Source: Streptococcus mitis (GTDB lineage Bacteria > Bacillota > Bacilli > Lactobacillales > Streptococcaceae). Taken from it: a stretch of 64,000 bases of DNA. A program made the translations under genes and the position numbers. Shown here one piece after another: positions 1 through 9,805 of this stretch (position 1 is the first letter of the stretch; each line of letters begins with the position of its first letter). The notes below the pieces were generated by a model, which was not told the DNA's origin, searched no databases, and saw only the letters and a list, made by a program, of their open reading frames with translations. The stretch lies in assembly GCF_000722765.2 (NCBI RefSeq), contig NZ_CP028415.1, positions 1,618,501 to 1,682,500 of the forward strand, written 5' to 3'.

Positions 1-906
1 AGTCGTAGAGTCTTGTTGGGTATAGACAATATTGTCTTTCATATCTTTTTCAAGCTCTGCGAAACTTGCACTTGTTGGATAGAGACGAGCTGCTGTAAGG
101 CTACCATCTTTAAAGTTTTCTGCAGGTTTGCTGGTATCTTGCCCATCCCAGAATGACAATTTGACCTTGTCAATATGCACATTGTCCTTATCCCAGTAAT
201 TAGGATTTTTCGCAAACTCTACAGATGATTTCGCTACTAGAGATTTCAAAACGAAAGGTCCATTGTAGAGAATACTGTTTGGATCTCCAGCCTTGGCAAA
301 ATCATCCCCTTTTGAGTTTAAAAACTCTTCATTGACTGGCGCAAGCACACCCATGGTTGTTTTAGAATTCCAAAAACTTTCAGGTTTGTTCAATGTGTAT
401 TGGACTGTTTGATCATCAAGAGCTTTAATCCCAACTTGAGAGAAATCTTTATTTTCCCCTTTAGCGTATGCATCCAAACCTTTGATTGAATCCTGTACCA
501 AGTAAAGAGCTTCAGATTTCTTATCTGTCGCATATTTAAGTCCTGTCACAAAGTCCTGAGCCTTAACAGGAGCATACTCTTCTCCCTCAGACGTGTACCA
601 CTTGGCGTCTTTACGAATTTTATAGGTATAAGTCAAACCATCCTTAGAAACAGACCAGTCCTCTGCCATAGAGGGAATCAAATTCCCATAGCGGTCATTT
701 TCAAGCAATCCATCAATCACATTACTAGTAATATTGGCAGTCGCTGCCTTACCAGTTGTCAAATAGTTGAGATTATCTGGTTCAGTCTCATAAGTAAAGG
801 CAAAGGTCTGCTCACCTTTAGCACCTGACCCCCCTGAACAAGCAGCTAAAACACCCACTGCTAATAAAGTCACTCCCGCAAGAGCCAATACTTTTCTTGT
901 TTTCAT
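1..906 (-). CDS. aliA: AliA oligopeptide-binding lipoprotein (C-terminus outside window)
   Basis: Solute-binding lipoprotein (SBP family 5) that captures oligopeptides at the cell surface for the Ami/Opp permease. The N-terminus is a lipoprotein signal: MKTRK, a hydrophobic stretch, then the lipobox LAAC at about residues 19-22. The mature part shows family motifs such as NLNYLTTGKA, DGLLENDRYGN and EDWSVSKDGLTYTYKIRKDA. About 302 codons are present and the rest lies outside the window; family members are about 650 residues. The start has a good ribosome site (AAGGAG) and a consensus promoter just upstream. Its place after the last capsule gene is the classic right-hand border of the mitis-group cps locus. 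The sequence is closer to AliA than to the AliB-like paralogue at 16014-17972. Confidence 0.93.
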   Translation of the reverse strand, partial: MKTRKVLALAGVTLLAVGVLAACSGGSGAKGEQTFAFTYETEPDNLNYLTTGKAATANITSNVIDGLLENDRYGNLIPSMAEDWSVSKDGLTYTYKIRKDAKWYTSEGEEYAPVKAQDFVTGLKYATDKKSEALYLVQDSIKGLDAYAKGENKDFSQVGIKALDDQTVQYTLNKPESFWNSKTTMGVLAPVNEEFLNSKGDDFAKAGDPNSILYNGPFVLKSLVAKSSVEFAKNPNYWDKDNVHIDKVKLSFWDGQDTSKPAENFKDGSLTAARLYPTSASFAELEKDMKDNIVYTQQDSTT

Positions 907-931
907 CGTATTCTCCTTTGTTTTTTTATTC

Positions 932-960
932 ATTATAGACTCTTTTTCAAGTCCTGTCAA
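932..960 (-). promoter_or_regulatory. Consensus sigma-70 promoter of aliA
   Basis: On the minus strand TTGACA (955-960), a 17-base spacer and TATAAT (932-937): perfect -35 and -10 hexamers 26 bases upstream of the aliA start. aliA therefore has its own promoter, independent of the capsule operon that ends in the terminator just upstream. Confidence 0.9.
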
Positions 961-1026
961 TAAAATTTTCTGAATTTTTGAAAATTATTTTTTAAACATT
1001 GCATCTGCAAAAATATGAGTAATATC

Positions 1027-1062
1027 AAAAAATCCCTCAACTACATTAGGTAGTCAAGGAAT
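1027..1062 (-). terminator. Terminator after glf (end of capsule operon)
   Basis: On the minus strand the arms TTCCTTGACTAC and GTAGTTGAGGGA pair, with G-U pairs, around a short loop and are followed by TTTTTT. It lies between the glf stop and the aliA promoter and closes the capsule transcription unit. Confidence 0.7.
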
Positions 1063-1107
1063 TATCAATCACATTTCTAAAAAGCAACTGGTAACAGTTC
1101 TAGGTGT

Positions 1108-2210
1108 TTAATCTAACTCATTTCTTACGCACTGCAAAGCTGCTCCAATTACTTGGTGCATATCGTAATAACGATAGTGTCCTAAACGACCACCAAAGAT
1201 AACATTCCCTTGCTCATCAGCTAATTTTTTATATGATTTATACAAATGATTATTTCGATCATTATTTACTGGATAATAAGGCTCATCACCTTTTTCCCAT
1301 GTTTTAGAATGTTCTTTAGTAATGATAGTCTTTGCTTGATTCCCAAACTCAAAATGTTTGTGTTCAATAATACGAGTATATGGAGTTTCTGCATCCGTAT
1401 AGTTCACAACTGCATTTCCTTGGTAATTCTCCATATCCCAGGTCTCATTTTCAAAACGAAGACTACGGTACTCTAGTTCACCTAATTTATAATCAAAGAA
1501 TTCATCAATCATACCAGTAAAGACAATCTTAGGGAAGTCCTTCATATATTGTTCTTTATTCGCAAAGAAATCAACATTTATTTCTACATCAATATTTTCA
1601 TGATCCAACATTTTTTCAACTATTTGAGTGTAACCACCAATTGGAATCCCTTGATAGGTATCATTAAAATAGTTGTTATCGTAGGTCAGGCGTACTGGCA
1701 AACGGCGAATGATAAAGGCTGGCAGTTCTGTAGTTGACTTGCCCCACTGTTTCTCTGTATAATCTTTGATTAATTTTTCGTAGATGTCTGTACCCACAAG
1801 AGAGATAGCCTGTTCTTCCAAATTTTCAGGAGTTTTGCCATTTAAAACAGCACGTTGCTCATCAATCTTAGCCTGTGCTTCTGCTGGGGTTACAACTCCC
1901 CAAAGTTTATTGAAGGTATTCATATTGAAAGGAAGGTTATAAATCTCACCCTTATAATTAGCAACAGGGGAGTTTGTGTAACGGTTAAACTCTGCAAACT
2001 GATTTACATAGTCCCAAATTTCCTTATCAGAAGTATGGAAGATATGGGCACCATATTGATGAACTTGAATTCCTTCCTCTTCACGAGTATAGATATTACC
2101 CGCGATATGATTTCGTTTTTCAATGACTTTTACTTTTTTCCTTTTAAGGCTGCTTCATGGGCAAAGACTGCACCAAAAAGACCAGCACCAACAACAAGAT
2201 AATCGTACAT
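1108..2210 (-). pseudogene. glf: UDP-galactopyranose mutase, split by a 1-base frameshift
   Basis: Converts UDP-galactopyranose to UDP-galactofuranose, the donor of Galf residues in capsules. Translation from the ATG at 2210 gives MYDYLVVGAGLFGAVFAHEA, a Rossmann FAD-binding start, then hits a stop after GKK. A run of six T at 2134-2139 (A on the coding strand) is one base short. Adding one base restores an uninterrupted frame of 367 residues, the normal family length, continuing VKVIEKRNHIAGN through to the C-terminus. Downstream of the break the frame is open to 1108 (271 residues from an internal Met at 1923) and well conserved. The stop of wzx is one base from this start, so it is the last gene of the capsule operon. 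The break may be genuine loss, phase variation, slippage or a sequence error; the similar homopolymer break in essential pheT favours error. Confidence 0.88.
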
Positions 2211-2211
2211 C

Positions 2212-3636
2212 TTAAGCTCCTTTATTTTTTAATAATTGTTGCTTTAACTCACTTAGATTTATTACTTTAAAACTCAAAATCATACTAGCATAAATTATTG
2301 CTCCTAGAACAGCGTATAGTCCCACATTAATCATCGGTGATATATTTAGGAATTGTTTTATAAATAGCAAAATACCATACATAACTCCAGATGAGATTAT
2401 AATTTTTATTAGTGAACCTAGAATGGGCACCTCTCTCAAATAAGAACGAGTATAGAATAACTGTATCAACCATACTAGCACCTCTGTTAAGACAGATACA
2501 ATTGCAGCACCTATATAGCCCAACTTTGGAAGCAAGAGAAGATTTAATCCCACACTAACAATGGCAGGAATTGTTGTTGACAGCATAAATTCTTTATTCT
2601 TATTATGTGGGATTAGCATTTGAAATCCCATAATATTGGTCCAACCAATAAAGAACATTCTAAAAATCATAATTGCAATCGCATAACGTGCGTCTTGGAA
2701 ATCTTTCCCTAGGAAAAAGGTAACAAAATCATCATTTACAATTAGCATTCCTGCCATAATAGGGAAAATAATCAAATTATAAATCAGAAATGACATCTCA
2801 TGCATTTTGTTGACTGCTTTATGATCTCCTGAAGATAAAAGATTTGAAACTCGGGGCAACATGACACTCCCTAATGAAGTTACCAATGTTAGTAGAATAT
2901 TAATCAATTTTAATGCTTGATCATAGATCCCGACATCATTTGTAGATGACATCATTCCTAACATCGTACGGTCTAAAGTTGCATATAGTGAAATAGCAAT
3001 CTGAGGGAGGAATAATAAAAGAATTGGCTTTAAATGATATTTAGTATAATCTATATCAAAATGTGGTTTTCCGATAAACTTTCGAGCAGGTAACCACATA
3101 CTTAATTGTCCCAATAACTCAAATATCGTTAAGAGAAAGACATAAAGATAAAGATCTTTCGCTGATTTTATCAATAAAAATATTGAAATTACACCAACAA
3201 GCTTCACTAATATGTTTCTGACTGTAATCTTACGAAAATCTTCTAAGCCCTGAAAAAGCCAGGATATATCTAATCCTTTAGAAATCAAACTCATTCCTAA
3301 TATATATGCAACAGGATTTCTCATTTCGTCAACCCCAAAACATAAGAAAGTGTATAAGATAATTGATAATAATGTTGCACCAAATTGAAGAGTATATATC
3401 CCCCAGAAATTCTTTGGAATATTTTTTCTATTTCTCGAAATTTCCTTAGTTCCATAGCTGGCAAGCCCCAAAGTAGCTAACAAAATAAAATAGGTAACAA
3501 TAGAATTAAAGTAGCCATATGTTCCTAAATCAGTTGCAGAAAATACCCGTGTCACATACGGAGTCGTAATAATCGGAAGTATAATTACTAACAATTGATA
3601 GGAAAGGTTGTAGGCATAATTTTTTAATACTTTCAC
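2212..3636 (-). CDS. wzx: Wzx repeat-unit flippase
   Basis: Polytopic membrane protein (474 residues, about 14 predicted hydrophobic segments) of the polysaccharide-transport (MATE/MOP) superfamily. It moves the undecaprenyl-linked repeat unit across the membrane for polymerisation by Wzy. The N-terminus, with NYAYNLSYQLL, PIITTPYVTRVF and a GTYGYFNSIV segment, is typical of streptococcal Wzx. It lies next to glf and is separated by 59 bases from the acyltransferase gene. Substrate specificity cannot be read from sequence. The family assignment is firm; the symbol is assigned by family and position. Confidence 0.9.
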   Translation of the reverse strand: MKVLKNYAYNLSYQLLVIILPIITTPYVTRVFSATDLGTYGYFNSIVTYFILLATLGLASYGTKEISRNRKNIPKNFWGIYTLQFGATLLSIILYTFLCFGVDEMRNPVAYILGMSLISKGLDISWLFQGLEDFRKITVRNILVKLVGVISIFLLIKSAKDLYLYVFLLTIFELLGQLSMWLPARKFIGKPHFDIDYTKYHLKPILLLFLPQIAISLYATLDRTMLGMMSSTNDVGIYDQALKLINILLTLVTSLGSVMLPRVSNLLSSGDHKAVNKMHEMSFLIYNLIIFPIMAGMLIVNDDFVTFFLGKDFQDARYAIAIMIFRMFFIGWTNIMGFQMLIPHNKNKEFMLSTTIPAIVSVGLNLLLLPKLGYIGAAIVSVLTEVLVWLIQLFYTRSYLREVPILGSLIKIIISSGVMYGILLFIKQFLNISPMINVGLYAVLGAIIYASMILSFKVINLSELKQQLLKNKGA

Positions 3637-3695
3637 TATTCCTCATCTCCATTATATCTATATTTTACATAATTAAAACAACTTTTTAATGCTAG

Positions 3696-4748
3696 CTAAT
3701 TAACTAGCCAAGTATATTTCTTAAAACATTTTTTAAATATTACTGTTACTATTAAAGATACAAATAACGTAATGAAGAATCGTAGTACAACCATAAAAAT
3801 TATTCCAAAAGGTGAAAACATAAACTGAGAATTCAATGAATAACTTATATATAATATTAAATAATTTAATGGATCCGAAAAAATATATATACCTAATCCA
3901 TTCATTAAAATCAGCTTAAAAAAGTAACTACTACCACTGCGCTCTTTCCGAGAAATCAGGTATGAAATACTATATGTTAATAAAGAACCTAAAATAGCTA
4001 ATAACTCAACTAATATTTTACTAACTAGTGTGTAAGTATATTTAAGATTAAAATTCAACAAAGTAATCAAAACAAATACTATAGACAATATCAAAACATA
4101 ATTTCTTTTTTTACTTATAAATTGATTGTATTTTTCTCTCTTTGATTCAAATACAAATCCCATACTAAAATAAAATAGAAATTGTAACGGGGCTTTAAAT
4201 AAAAGTGGATCAACTTTATAACTTAAAATATGTAATACATAAAAAACAATAATTGTAGCAAATTTTATTTCTCTTTTTAAGGTAAAAAATGAAATAATAA
4301 AAATAATAAATAAAGTAAATAAATACCATAAATGATTATTCCCAATTAAAAACAATTGTCCCAATACTGCTCTAGAAAAAGTTGTATACTCAAAATAATT
4401 AGAGAAATATTTTATTGGAAAAACATATAATAAAGTAAAAATAACAAATGGAATAACCAATCGCTTAATCTTCTGTTTTAGAATTAACATAAAATTAATC
4501 CATTTATCTCGTTTAACCTGCAGGTAATAGAAAGCTCCAGATAAAGCCATAAACATTGGCATATGAAAATAATATAGAATTTCTCTCACTTTATCAAAAG
4601 TTTTATACAAAACTAATGACATATTTTGTTCTAAATATTGTTGATAATCAATCCCTCCATATTTAGTTGAAATTATATAATATGTACTATGGCTTACAAG
4701 TACCATTAAGATTGCTACTACTTTTAAAATATCGTATTCCTTTTTCAT
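3696..4748 (-). CDS. Membrane O-acyltransferase (acyltransferase 3 family)
   Basis: A 350-residue protein with about ten hydrophobic segments. The start KKEYDILKVVAILMVLVSHS has the conserved first-helix pattern ending in His, and FHMPMFMALSGAF follows; both are typical of acyltransferase-3 / WecH-like proteins. Such enzymes in streptococcal capsule loci (WciG, WcjE and WcwC types) O-acetylate the polysaccharide. Here it most likely acetylates one sugar of the repeat unit. It overlaps the wzy frame by 4 bases, so the two are translationally coupled. The exact acceptor sugar is unknown and I do not assign a wc* symbol. The gene is very AT-rich, like the rest of the central capsule segment. Confidence 0.82.
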   Translation of the reverse strand: MKKEYDILKVVAILMVLVSHSTYYIISTKYGGIDYQQYLEQNMSLVLYKTFDKVREILYYFHMPMFMALSGAFYYLQVKRDKWINFMLILKQKIKRLVIPFVIFTLLYVFPIKYFSNYFEYTTFSRAVLGQLFLIGNNHLWYLFTLFIIFIISFFTLKREIKFATIIVFYVLHILSYKVDPLLFKAPLQFLFYFSMGFVFESKREKYNQFISKKRNYVLILSIVFVLITLLNFNLKYTYTLVSKILVELLAILGSLLTYSISYLISRKERSGSSYFFKLILMNGLGIYIFSDPLNYLILYISYSLNSQFMFSPFGIIFMVVLRFFITLFVSLIVTVIFKKCFKKYTWLVN

Positions 4749-5941
4749 GTACTCTCTCTATTCAAAATTAAAGCGTAAAATATTCCTATAAAAAGAATAA
4801 ATAATGGTGTATCTATAAAAATTGCAGTAAATAATAAAATTATAAATAAGAGAGCAAACATTTTTGTACCTATAGCCCCCCCCTTCTTAATTAGTACACT
4901 AATTACCGGATATAAATAGAATATCCCTAGTATTACTCCACCCTGAGCTAAAATAACAAATAGACTATTGCTATATCCTAAGTTCGTACGAATAAGAGTA
5001 TTCATATTTGATTCAATTGCTTTCAACCCTAACGTCAATCCTGAACCAAAAAAGAAATTAGCTCTCCAGGCTAAAAATCCAGCTATATAATCATCAAACC
5101 TAATACTAGCTGAAATTGAGTCAGATTTTTCTTCCCAAACCTGTAAAAAAGCATATATAACTATTGGAATTGCAATCAAGCTCACATGTTTAAATAAGGA
5201 TTTTTTCAGCATTAGAACTCTATAAATTAATAATAATCCTATTACAAATATCCCTGTTGTAGAAACTGTTGTCAAAAGAGTCAGAGTTAATAAAGATAAT
5301 CGTTTAATACTATTTTCTAAAAATAATTCCTGAATTATAAGTGCTGAACTTAACATTAAACTCCACATTGGAGCCTCCGCAAACATACCACTATTTCTAA
5401 TAAGAGTAGTTCCAAAAAAATGAATTCCTTGAGTTTCAAAATATAGATTAAAATAACTTGGTGTTGGAAGTCCACCGTTCCAATTATTTATGACGACATT
5501 TGTTGGATGAACAACCTTTAAAATACTTCCAAAAGTCCAAAATATTAAAGAAACTATAGCAAAAATCAAAATAATTTTCACAAAGGTATCTAAAAAATCA
5601 AATAATTGGCCATTAAAATTCTTAAACATTAACAAGATAAGCATAAGAGGTGCTATCACAAAATAAAACAATATTTCATTTATTGATAAAGAATTAAATG
5701 TTATGAAAATGTTAGTAATACATACAACTAAATAAATTAGTACTATCGTTAAGATTATTTTAAAGTAATTATAATTTATTTTGCTTGATATTAGTTCTAA
5801 AACTGTTGCTATTATAACTACTAATGCTAATATTGGAATTAACTTATTTGAATCACCTGTGTTTACATATATAGAATTTGTCGTTATAACAATTAATAAC
5901 GACATTAATACGTCTTGGATACTTTTCAGATTAATTTTCAA
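4745..5941 (-). CDS. wzy: Wzy capsule polymerase
   Basis: A 398-residue integral membrane protein with about ten to twelve hydrophobic segments and a large central extracytoplasmic loop (roughly residues 150-190, with FNLYFETQGIHFFGTTLIRN). This is the O-antigen-polymerase-like architecture. The loop segment RNSGMFAEAPMWSLML resembles the catalytic region of Wzy/WaaL proteins. It joins repeat units at the outer face of the membrane. It sits two bases after the GT2 gene and overlaps the acyltransferase by 4 bases. Wzy proteins diverge strongly, so the call rests on topology, the loop motif and locus position. Confidence 0.85.
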   Translation of the reverse strand: MKINLKSIQDVLMSLLIVITTNSIYVNTGDSNKLIPILALVVIIATVLELISSKINYNYFKIILTIVLIYLVVCITNIFITFNSLSINEILFYFVIAPLMLILLMFKNFNGQLFDFLDTFVKIILIFAIVSLIFWTFGSILKVVHPTNVVINNWNGGLPTPSYFNLYFETQGIHFFGTTLIRNSGMFAEAPMWSLMLSSALIIQELFLENSIKRLSLLTLTLLTTVSTTGIFVIGLLLIYRVLMLKKSLFKHVSLIAIPIVIYAFLQVWEEKSDSISASIRFDDYIAGFLAWRANFFFGSGLTLGLKAIESNMNTLIRTNLGYSNSLFVILAQGGVILGIFYLYPVISVLIKKGGAIGTKMFALLFIILLFTAIFIDTPLFILFIGIFYALILNREST

Positions 5942-5943
5942 TT

Positions 5944-6909
5944 TTATATCCCCTTATTCCGAACAATATTTTTAAATTTAAAATATAAACTTGGAAACAA
6001 TAAGAATAAGCTATATTTCAATTTTAATTTTGAAGAAGCTTTAGAATCAAAGATTATACTCCAGTAAAATGAACGTACTTTTTTAACAATATTTTTTAAA
6101 GCTTTTTTGTCCGTAGAAGCTGCGGCTTCAGATATATGAAAAGAACCTTGAACAATTTTAAAATTTAACGCCTTTTCTACACTATTACCATCATAAAATT
6201 GTTTTATTTGGATTCTATTATTCTCGCCTGCATCAAAAAAATCAAATCGCTTTTCGGTAAATTGAGATTGTACGATACTTCCAGGACGACGATAGTAATG
6301 ATAAGTAACAACAGGTGAAATAACTATTTGTTCAGCTAATCTTAAATGTTCAGCTACAACAAAAAAATCTTCATAAATTTTTCCTACAGGAAATGGTCTC
6401 ATTGCTAAAATTTGTTTTTTATAAAGTTTTGCACATGCAGATACCGTTGCAACTTTATCTTCCAACATTAATTCTAGTGCTTCTTCTTTCGTAACTCTTT
6501 TACTAGATTCTAAATTAAATTGTTCCTTGCTAAATTTTTCATATTCATTTGTCGTTTGAACTTTTGTTGAAATCAAATCAGCTTGATATTTCTCTTGAAT
6601 AAGAGTCAATAATTCAAATGTAAAAGGCTCTATATAATCATCCGGATCCAAAAAGAATATCCACTCATTAGTTGCTTTTAACACTCCATAATTACGTGCA
6701 TCTGATAAGCCACCATTCTCTTTATGAAATACCCTAATCCAATCATATTCTTGAGCATATTTATCACATAATTTTCCTGAATTATCAGTAGAGCCATCAT
6801 TGATTAATAAAACCTCAAAATTTTTATGAGTTTGATTTACTAAACTGTCTATAGCATAATGAAGGTAATCCTCAACATTATATACAGGAATAACTACACT
6901 AATATTCAT
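5944..6909 (-). CDS. Family 2 glycosyltransferase A
   Basis: A 321-residue cytoplasmic GT-A enzyme. The N-terminal domain starts ISVVIPVYNVEDYLHYAIDS, with LINDGSTDNSG and the metal-binding FFLDPDDYIEP motif at about residue 90. The C-terminal part carries basic and hydrophobic stretches that may bind the membrane. It adds one sugar to the lipid-linked repeat unit. Its start overlaps the preceding GT2 gene by 11 bases. Donor and linkage cannot be deduced from the sequence. Confidence 0.9.
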   Translation of the reverse strand: MNISVVIPVYNVEDYLHYAIDSLVNQTHKNFEVLLINDGSTDNSGKLCDKYAQEYDWIRVFHKENGGLSDARNYGVLKATNEWIFFLDPDDYIEPFTFELLTLIQEKYQADLISTKVQTTNEYEKFSKEQFNLESSKRVTKEEALELMLEDKVATVSACAKLYKKQILAMRPFPVGKIYEDFFVVAEHLRLAEQIVISPVVTYHYYRRPGSIVQSQFTEKRFDFFDAGENNRIQIKQFYDGNSVEKALNFKIVQGSFHISEAAASTDKKALKNIVKKVRSFYWSIIFDSKASSKLKLKYSLFLLFPSLYFKFKNIVRNKGI

Positions 6910-7903
6910 CCATCTCGCTCCATTCTTTTTGTTGCTTATTGATTAACGGTTTTAAGATGAGATTAAATATATTTTTAAATCGAGAATTTATATAAATTAG
7001 TGAGACCGTTTTTTTCGAATGATCATATTTCCATCTATAATGGCACTTATGAGCGTAACTAAATAATCGGCTCGCTTCCTCGATATTTTTATTCATTATA
7101 AACAACTGACATTGCTTGTTGATTAAGTATGTCAATACGTCTCTGACTACTGGTTCTATGTTCTTATCAAATCGAATTACTTCATAATAATCGAGAATTT
7201 TTTTGGTTACTCTATTGTGATGATCTGCTTTTTGTTTCATCACATTTAAATTCATACTCTGATCTTTTCTACCTAAGAAATACTGGTAAATATTCAAATC
7301 AAGATAAACATAACTTTTTACATATTGCAAAGGTAACAAAGTATATTCCATATCTACATAAAAGGTTTTTTCACTTATATTAATTCTAGATTCATTCAAT
7401 ACAGATGTTTTGTAAGTCAAAGCATGCATGGGAATTCGTTTGAAAGGTATTCCATCATATATTTTATTACAGTCTAATATATCAGAAAAGCCAATCTCTA
7501 TTTCAGTCTGATTATAGGTATGTTGTTCAGTATAATTTGTAATAATCATATCGACATCTATACCTTTGAGTTCTTCTAATAATTTTTCAAAACTTGGTAC
7601 ATCAATCCAATCATCCCCATCAATAACTTTAAAAAATTTTCCTTTAGATTCTTTTATACCAACATTAATCGTTGACCCATGTCCACCATTCTCTTTATTA
7701 ACAACTCTAATATTTAGACAACTATTAATAATTAATTCTTCTACAACATGAAGTGAGTTATCCGTACTGCCGTCATTAACAACAATCACTTCAAAATCCG
7801 CATAATATTTTTTATCTACTTGTTTAAATGATTCTATGCACTTAGTAATATATTGTTCAATATTATACATTGGTACTATGATTGTTACTAATTTATCGTA
7901 CAT
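6899..7903 (-). CDS. Family 2 glycosyltransferase B
   Basis: A 334-residue GT-A enzyme. It starts KLVTIIVPMYNIEQYITKCI, with VVNDGSTDNSLHV, the loop NKENGGHGSTINVGIKES and a DGDDW metal-binding motif at about residue 95. The GHGSTIN variant in place of GLSxARN separates it from GT2 A and suggests a different donor. It follows the GT4 gene by one base and overlaps GT2 A by 11 bases. It probably adds a later sugar of the repeat unit; donor and acceptor are unknown. Confidence 0.88.
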   Translation of the reverse strand: MYDKLVTIIVPMYNIEQYITKCIESFKQVDKKYYADFEVIVVNDGSTDNSLHVVEELIINSCLNIRVVNKENGGHGSTINVGIKESKGKFFKVIDGDDWIDVPSFEKLLEELKGIDVDMIITNYTEQHTYNQTEIEIGFSDILDCNKIYDGIPFKRIPMHALTYKTSVLNESRINISEKTFYVDMEYTLLPLQYVKSYVYLDLNIYQYFLGRKDQSMNLNVMKQKADHHNRVTKKILDYYEVIRFDKNIEPVVRDVLTYLINKQCQLFIMNKNIEEASRLFSYAHKCHYRWKYDHSKKTVSLIYINSRFKNIFNLILKPLINKQQKEWSEMDEY

Positions 7904-7904
7904 T

Positions 7905-8996
7905 TCATTCTCCTGTCATCTTTTCAATCAAGTCAATCCATTGTTTAGTAATTTTCTTTTTATTGAATTTATCAGTATCTAACATCGCATTTTTCGAAAA
8001 GCCTAATCTCAATTCATTATTTTCAATTAATTCTATTATTTTTTGACTCATTTGATTTATATCAAAATTCTCAATTAGATAACCATTTTCTCCATCCAAT
8101 ACGATTTCAGCTGGTCCAGTAGGACAATTAAAACTGACAATAGGTAGTCCATATTGTTTTGCTTCTAAAAGAACTAAGGGAAGTCCTTCATAACGGGAAG
8201 TCATTACATAGATAGCATGGTATGGATAAATATTATCTGTACCTTTCACATTCCCCTTAAAATGAACTCTTGACAAAACGCCACCTTTATCCAATTCCGT
8301 TATCAAATCTTGTTTAATTTGATCATTGCCTGAGCCGTATATATCCCACTGCCAATCAGGATATCTTGATAAAACGTTTATAGCTACTTTAGATAGATAA
8401 TCATATCCTTTTTGGCTATCAAACCTACCTACAGTAATTAGTTTTTTAGAATCAAAATCTGATTCTTTTTTGATTTCAATAGGATTTATCCAGTTATAGA
8501 TAAAGTCTATATTGTGCGAGCTCAAATTATATTTTCTAATATAATGTTCCCTATCATTAGAGGTCAGTGTTATTATTTTATCTGCAAATTTCGCAGCAAT
8601 ATATCTCTGAATCTTTTTTACAGTTGTGTCTATATCTACTATAGAATTAGTATGATCACAAGATATAAATTTAGTACTTAAACCAATAGTACTTGTTATA
8701 CCCACAATATTCATACTCACACCTATTCCGAATAATACCTCAATACTGTTTTCTTTAATATATGTTCTTAGTAACTTTACAGCTTTAAGAAAGTTCTTAC
8801 TCATTGATATTTTTTTCGGAGATAGATTCTTATAACAAACTGTATTGCTTAGTGGAAAAAATATTTCTTCAGTACTTATAACTGAAATTAAATGTACTTC
8901 GTACACTTCTGACAATTCATTAGCAAGATCTGTAGCTACTTTTAACCCTCCATCTGTGCCATTTATACTCCACTTAACTAAAGCTATTTTCTTCAT
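7905..8996 (-). CDS. Family 4 glycosyltransferase
   Basis: A 363-residue GT-B enzyme. The C-terminal Rossmann domain has LITVGRFDSQKGYDYL, a YGSGND turn and the EX7E motif in SRYEGLPLVLLEAKQYGLP, followed by GENGYLI, all hallmarks of family GT4 retaining enzymes. The N-terminal domain starts KKIALVKWSINGTDGGLKVA with a Gly-rich loop. It presumably transfers a hexose or deoxyhexose from a nucleotide sugar. The ATG immediately follows the LicD stop codon, so the two are read as one operon. Confidence 0.9.
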   Translation of the reverse strand: MKKIALVKWSINGTDGGLKVATDLANELSEVYEVHLISVISTEEIFFPLSNTVCYKNLSPKKISMSKNFLKAVKLLRTYIKENSIEVLFGIGVSMNIVGITSTIGLSTKFISCDHTNSIVDIDTTVKKIQRYIAAKFADKIITLTSNDREHYIRKYNLSSHNIDFIYNWINPIEIKKESDFDSKKLITVGRFDSQKGYDYLSKVAINVLSRYPDWQWDIYGSGNDQIKQDLITELDKGGVLSRVHFKGNVKGTDNIYPYHAIYVMTSRYEGLPLVLLEAKQYGLPIVSFNCPTGPAEIVLDGENGYLIENFDINQMSQKIIELIENNELRLGFSKNAMLDTDKFNKKKITKQWIDLIEKMTGE

Positions 8997-9791
8997 TTAT
9001 TTTGTTAACTCCTCAAAGTGGGGAATCCTATCTTCCACAGGTGGCAACTGCATATAATTGCCATAAATGTTTTTTAAATAACTATCATAATTTACTGGAC
9101 AATTAATATATGTATCTTCAAAAGGTAATAAGATTCCATCTCCAAAAAAATCTTGTTCTACAATTTCTTTGTCTCGATAACGACCTAAAATATTACCTAC
9201 ATATCTTGAACTATCATAATCATAAGATTTTATTAATTTCTTAAGTTTTTCATTCATTATTGAAGTTGAGATAACTTTATTAAATTTCAACAACTTAGCA
9301 ATTTTGACTAGTAAATTTTCTAAAGTTCCTCTATTTTTATCAACCAATTGATCTATGACTGAGAACTTATAAAGCATCCTATAAAAGAGAATTTTTTTTT
9401 CAAAATAATATTTTTTTAGGCTGTTTACTGGCATCCCATCTAACGGAAATATATCCAAACACACCTCATATTTTTCTCCTAAAATTAAAATACCAGATTT
9501 TAATTTATATTGAAAAACACCTAAATTCACTTCCGAACTTTCTAAAATATATTTTTTATTATATTTTTCAAAATCTATTCCATTTATAAACTTTTCAAAG
9601 TCCTTTCTTGGTAAACCTAAATCCATATCATCATCCCAAGGAATGAACCCTTTGTGTCTTACAGCTCCTAACAGACTACCTCCCAGAGCAAAATATTTAA
9701 TATTATTTTTAGAACATATTTTTATAAACTCTTTTAATAATTTCAATTCTTCTTCTTGAATTTTCAATAAAATTCTTTCTTTTTTTGTCAT
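8997..9791 (-). CDS. LicD-family phosphotransferase
   Basis: A 264-residue LicD/FKTN nucleotidyltransferase-fold protein. The signature ALGGSLLGAVRHKGFIPWDD is followed by DMDLGLPRKDFEKF at about residues 36-70, with the metal-binding aspartates. LicD enzymes move phosphocholine or a phospho-sugar/polyol from a CDP-type donor. In capsule loci they decorate the repeat unit or form a phosphodiester. No choline or ribitol/glycerol CDP-donor synthesis genes lie in this locus, so the donor must come from elsewhere (pneumococci have the chromosomal lic genes for CDP-choline). The family call is firm; the substrate is inferred. Confidence 0.88.
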   Translation of the reverse strand: MTKKERILLKIQEEELKLLKEFIKICSKNNIKYFALGGSLLGAVRHKGFIPWDDDMDLGLPRKDFEKFINGIDFEKYNKKYILESSEVNLGVFQYKLKSGILILGEKYEVCLDIFPLDGMPVNSLKKYYFEKKILFYRMLYKFSVIDQLVDKNRGTLENLLVKIAKLLKFNKVISTSIMNEKLKKLIKSYDYDSSRYVGNILGRYRDKEIVEQDFFGDGILLPFEDTYINCPVNYDSYLKNIYGNYMQLPPVEDRIPHFEELTK

Positions 9792-9805
9792 TACTACTAT
9801 CCACC

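Noticed and set aside
1855..2202. A 115-codon plus-strand open frame across the start of glf
   Set aside because: It is antisense to glf, which is recognisable in the other direction once the frameshift is allowed for.
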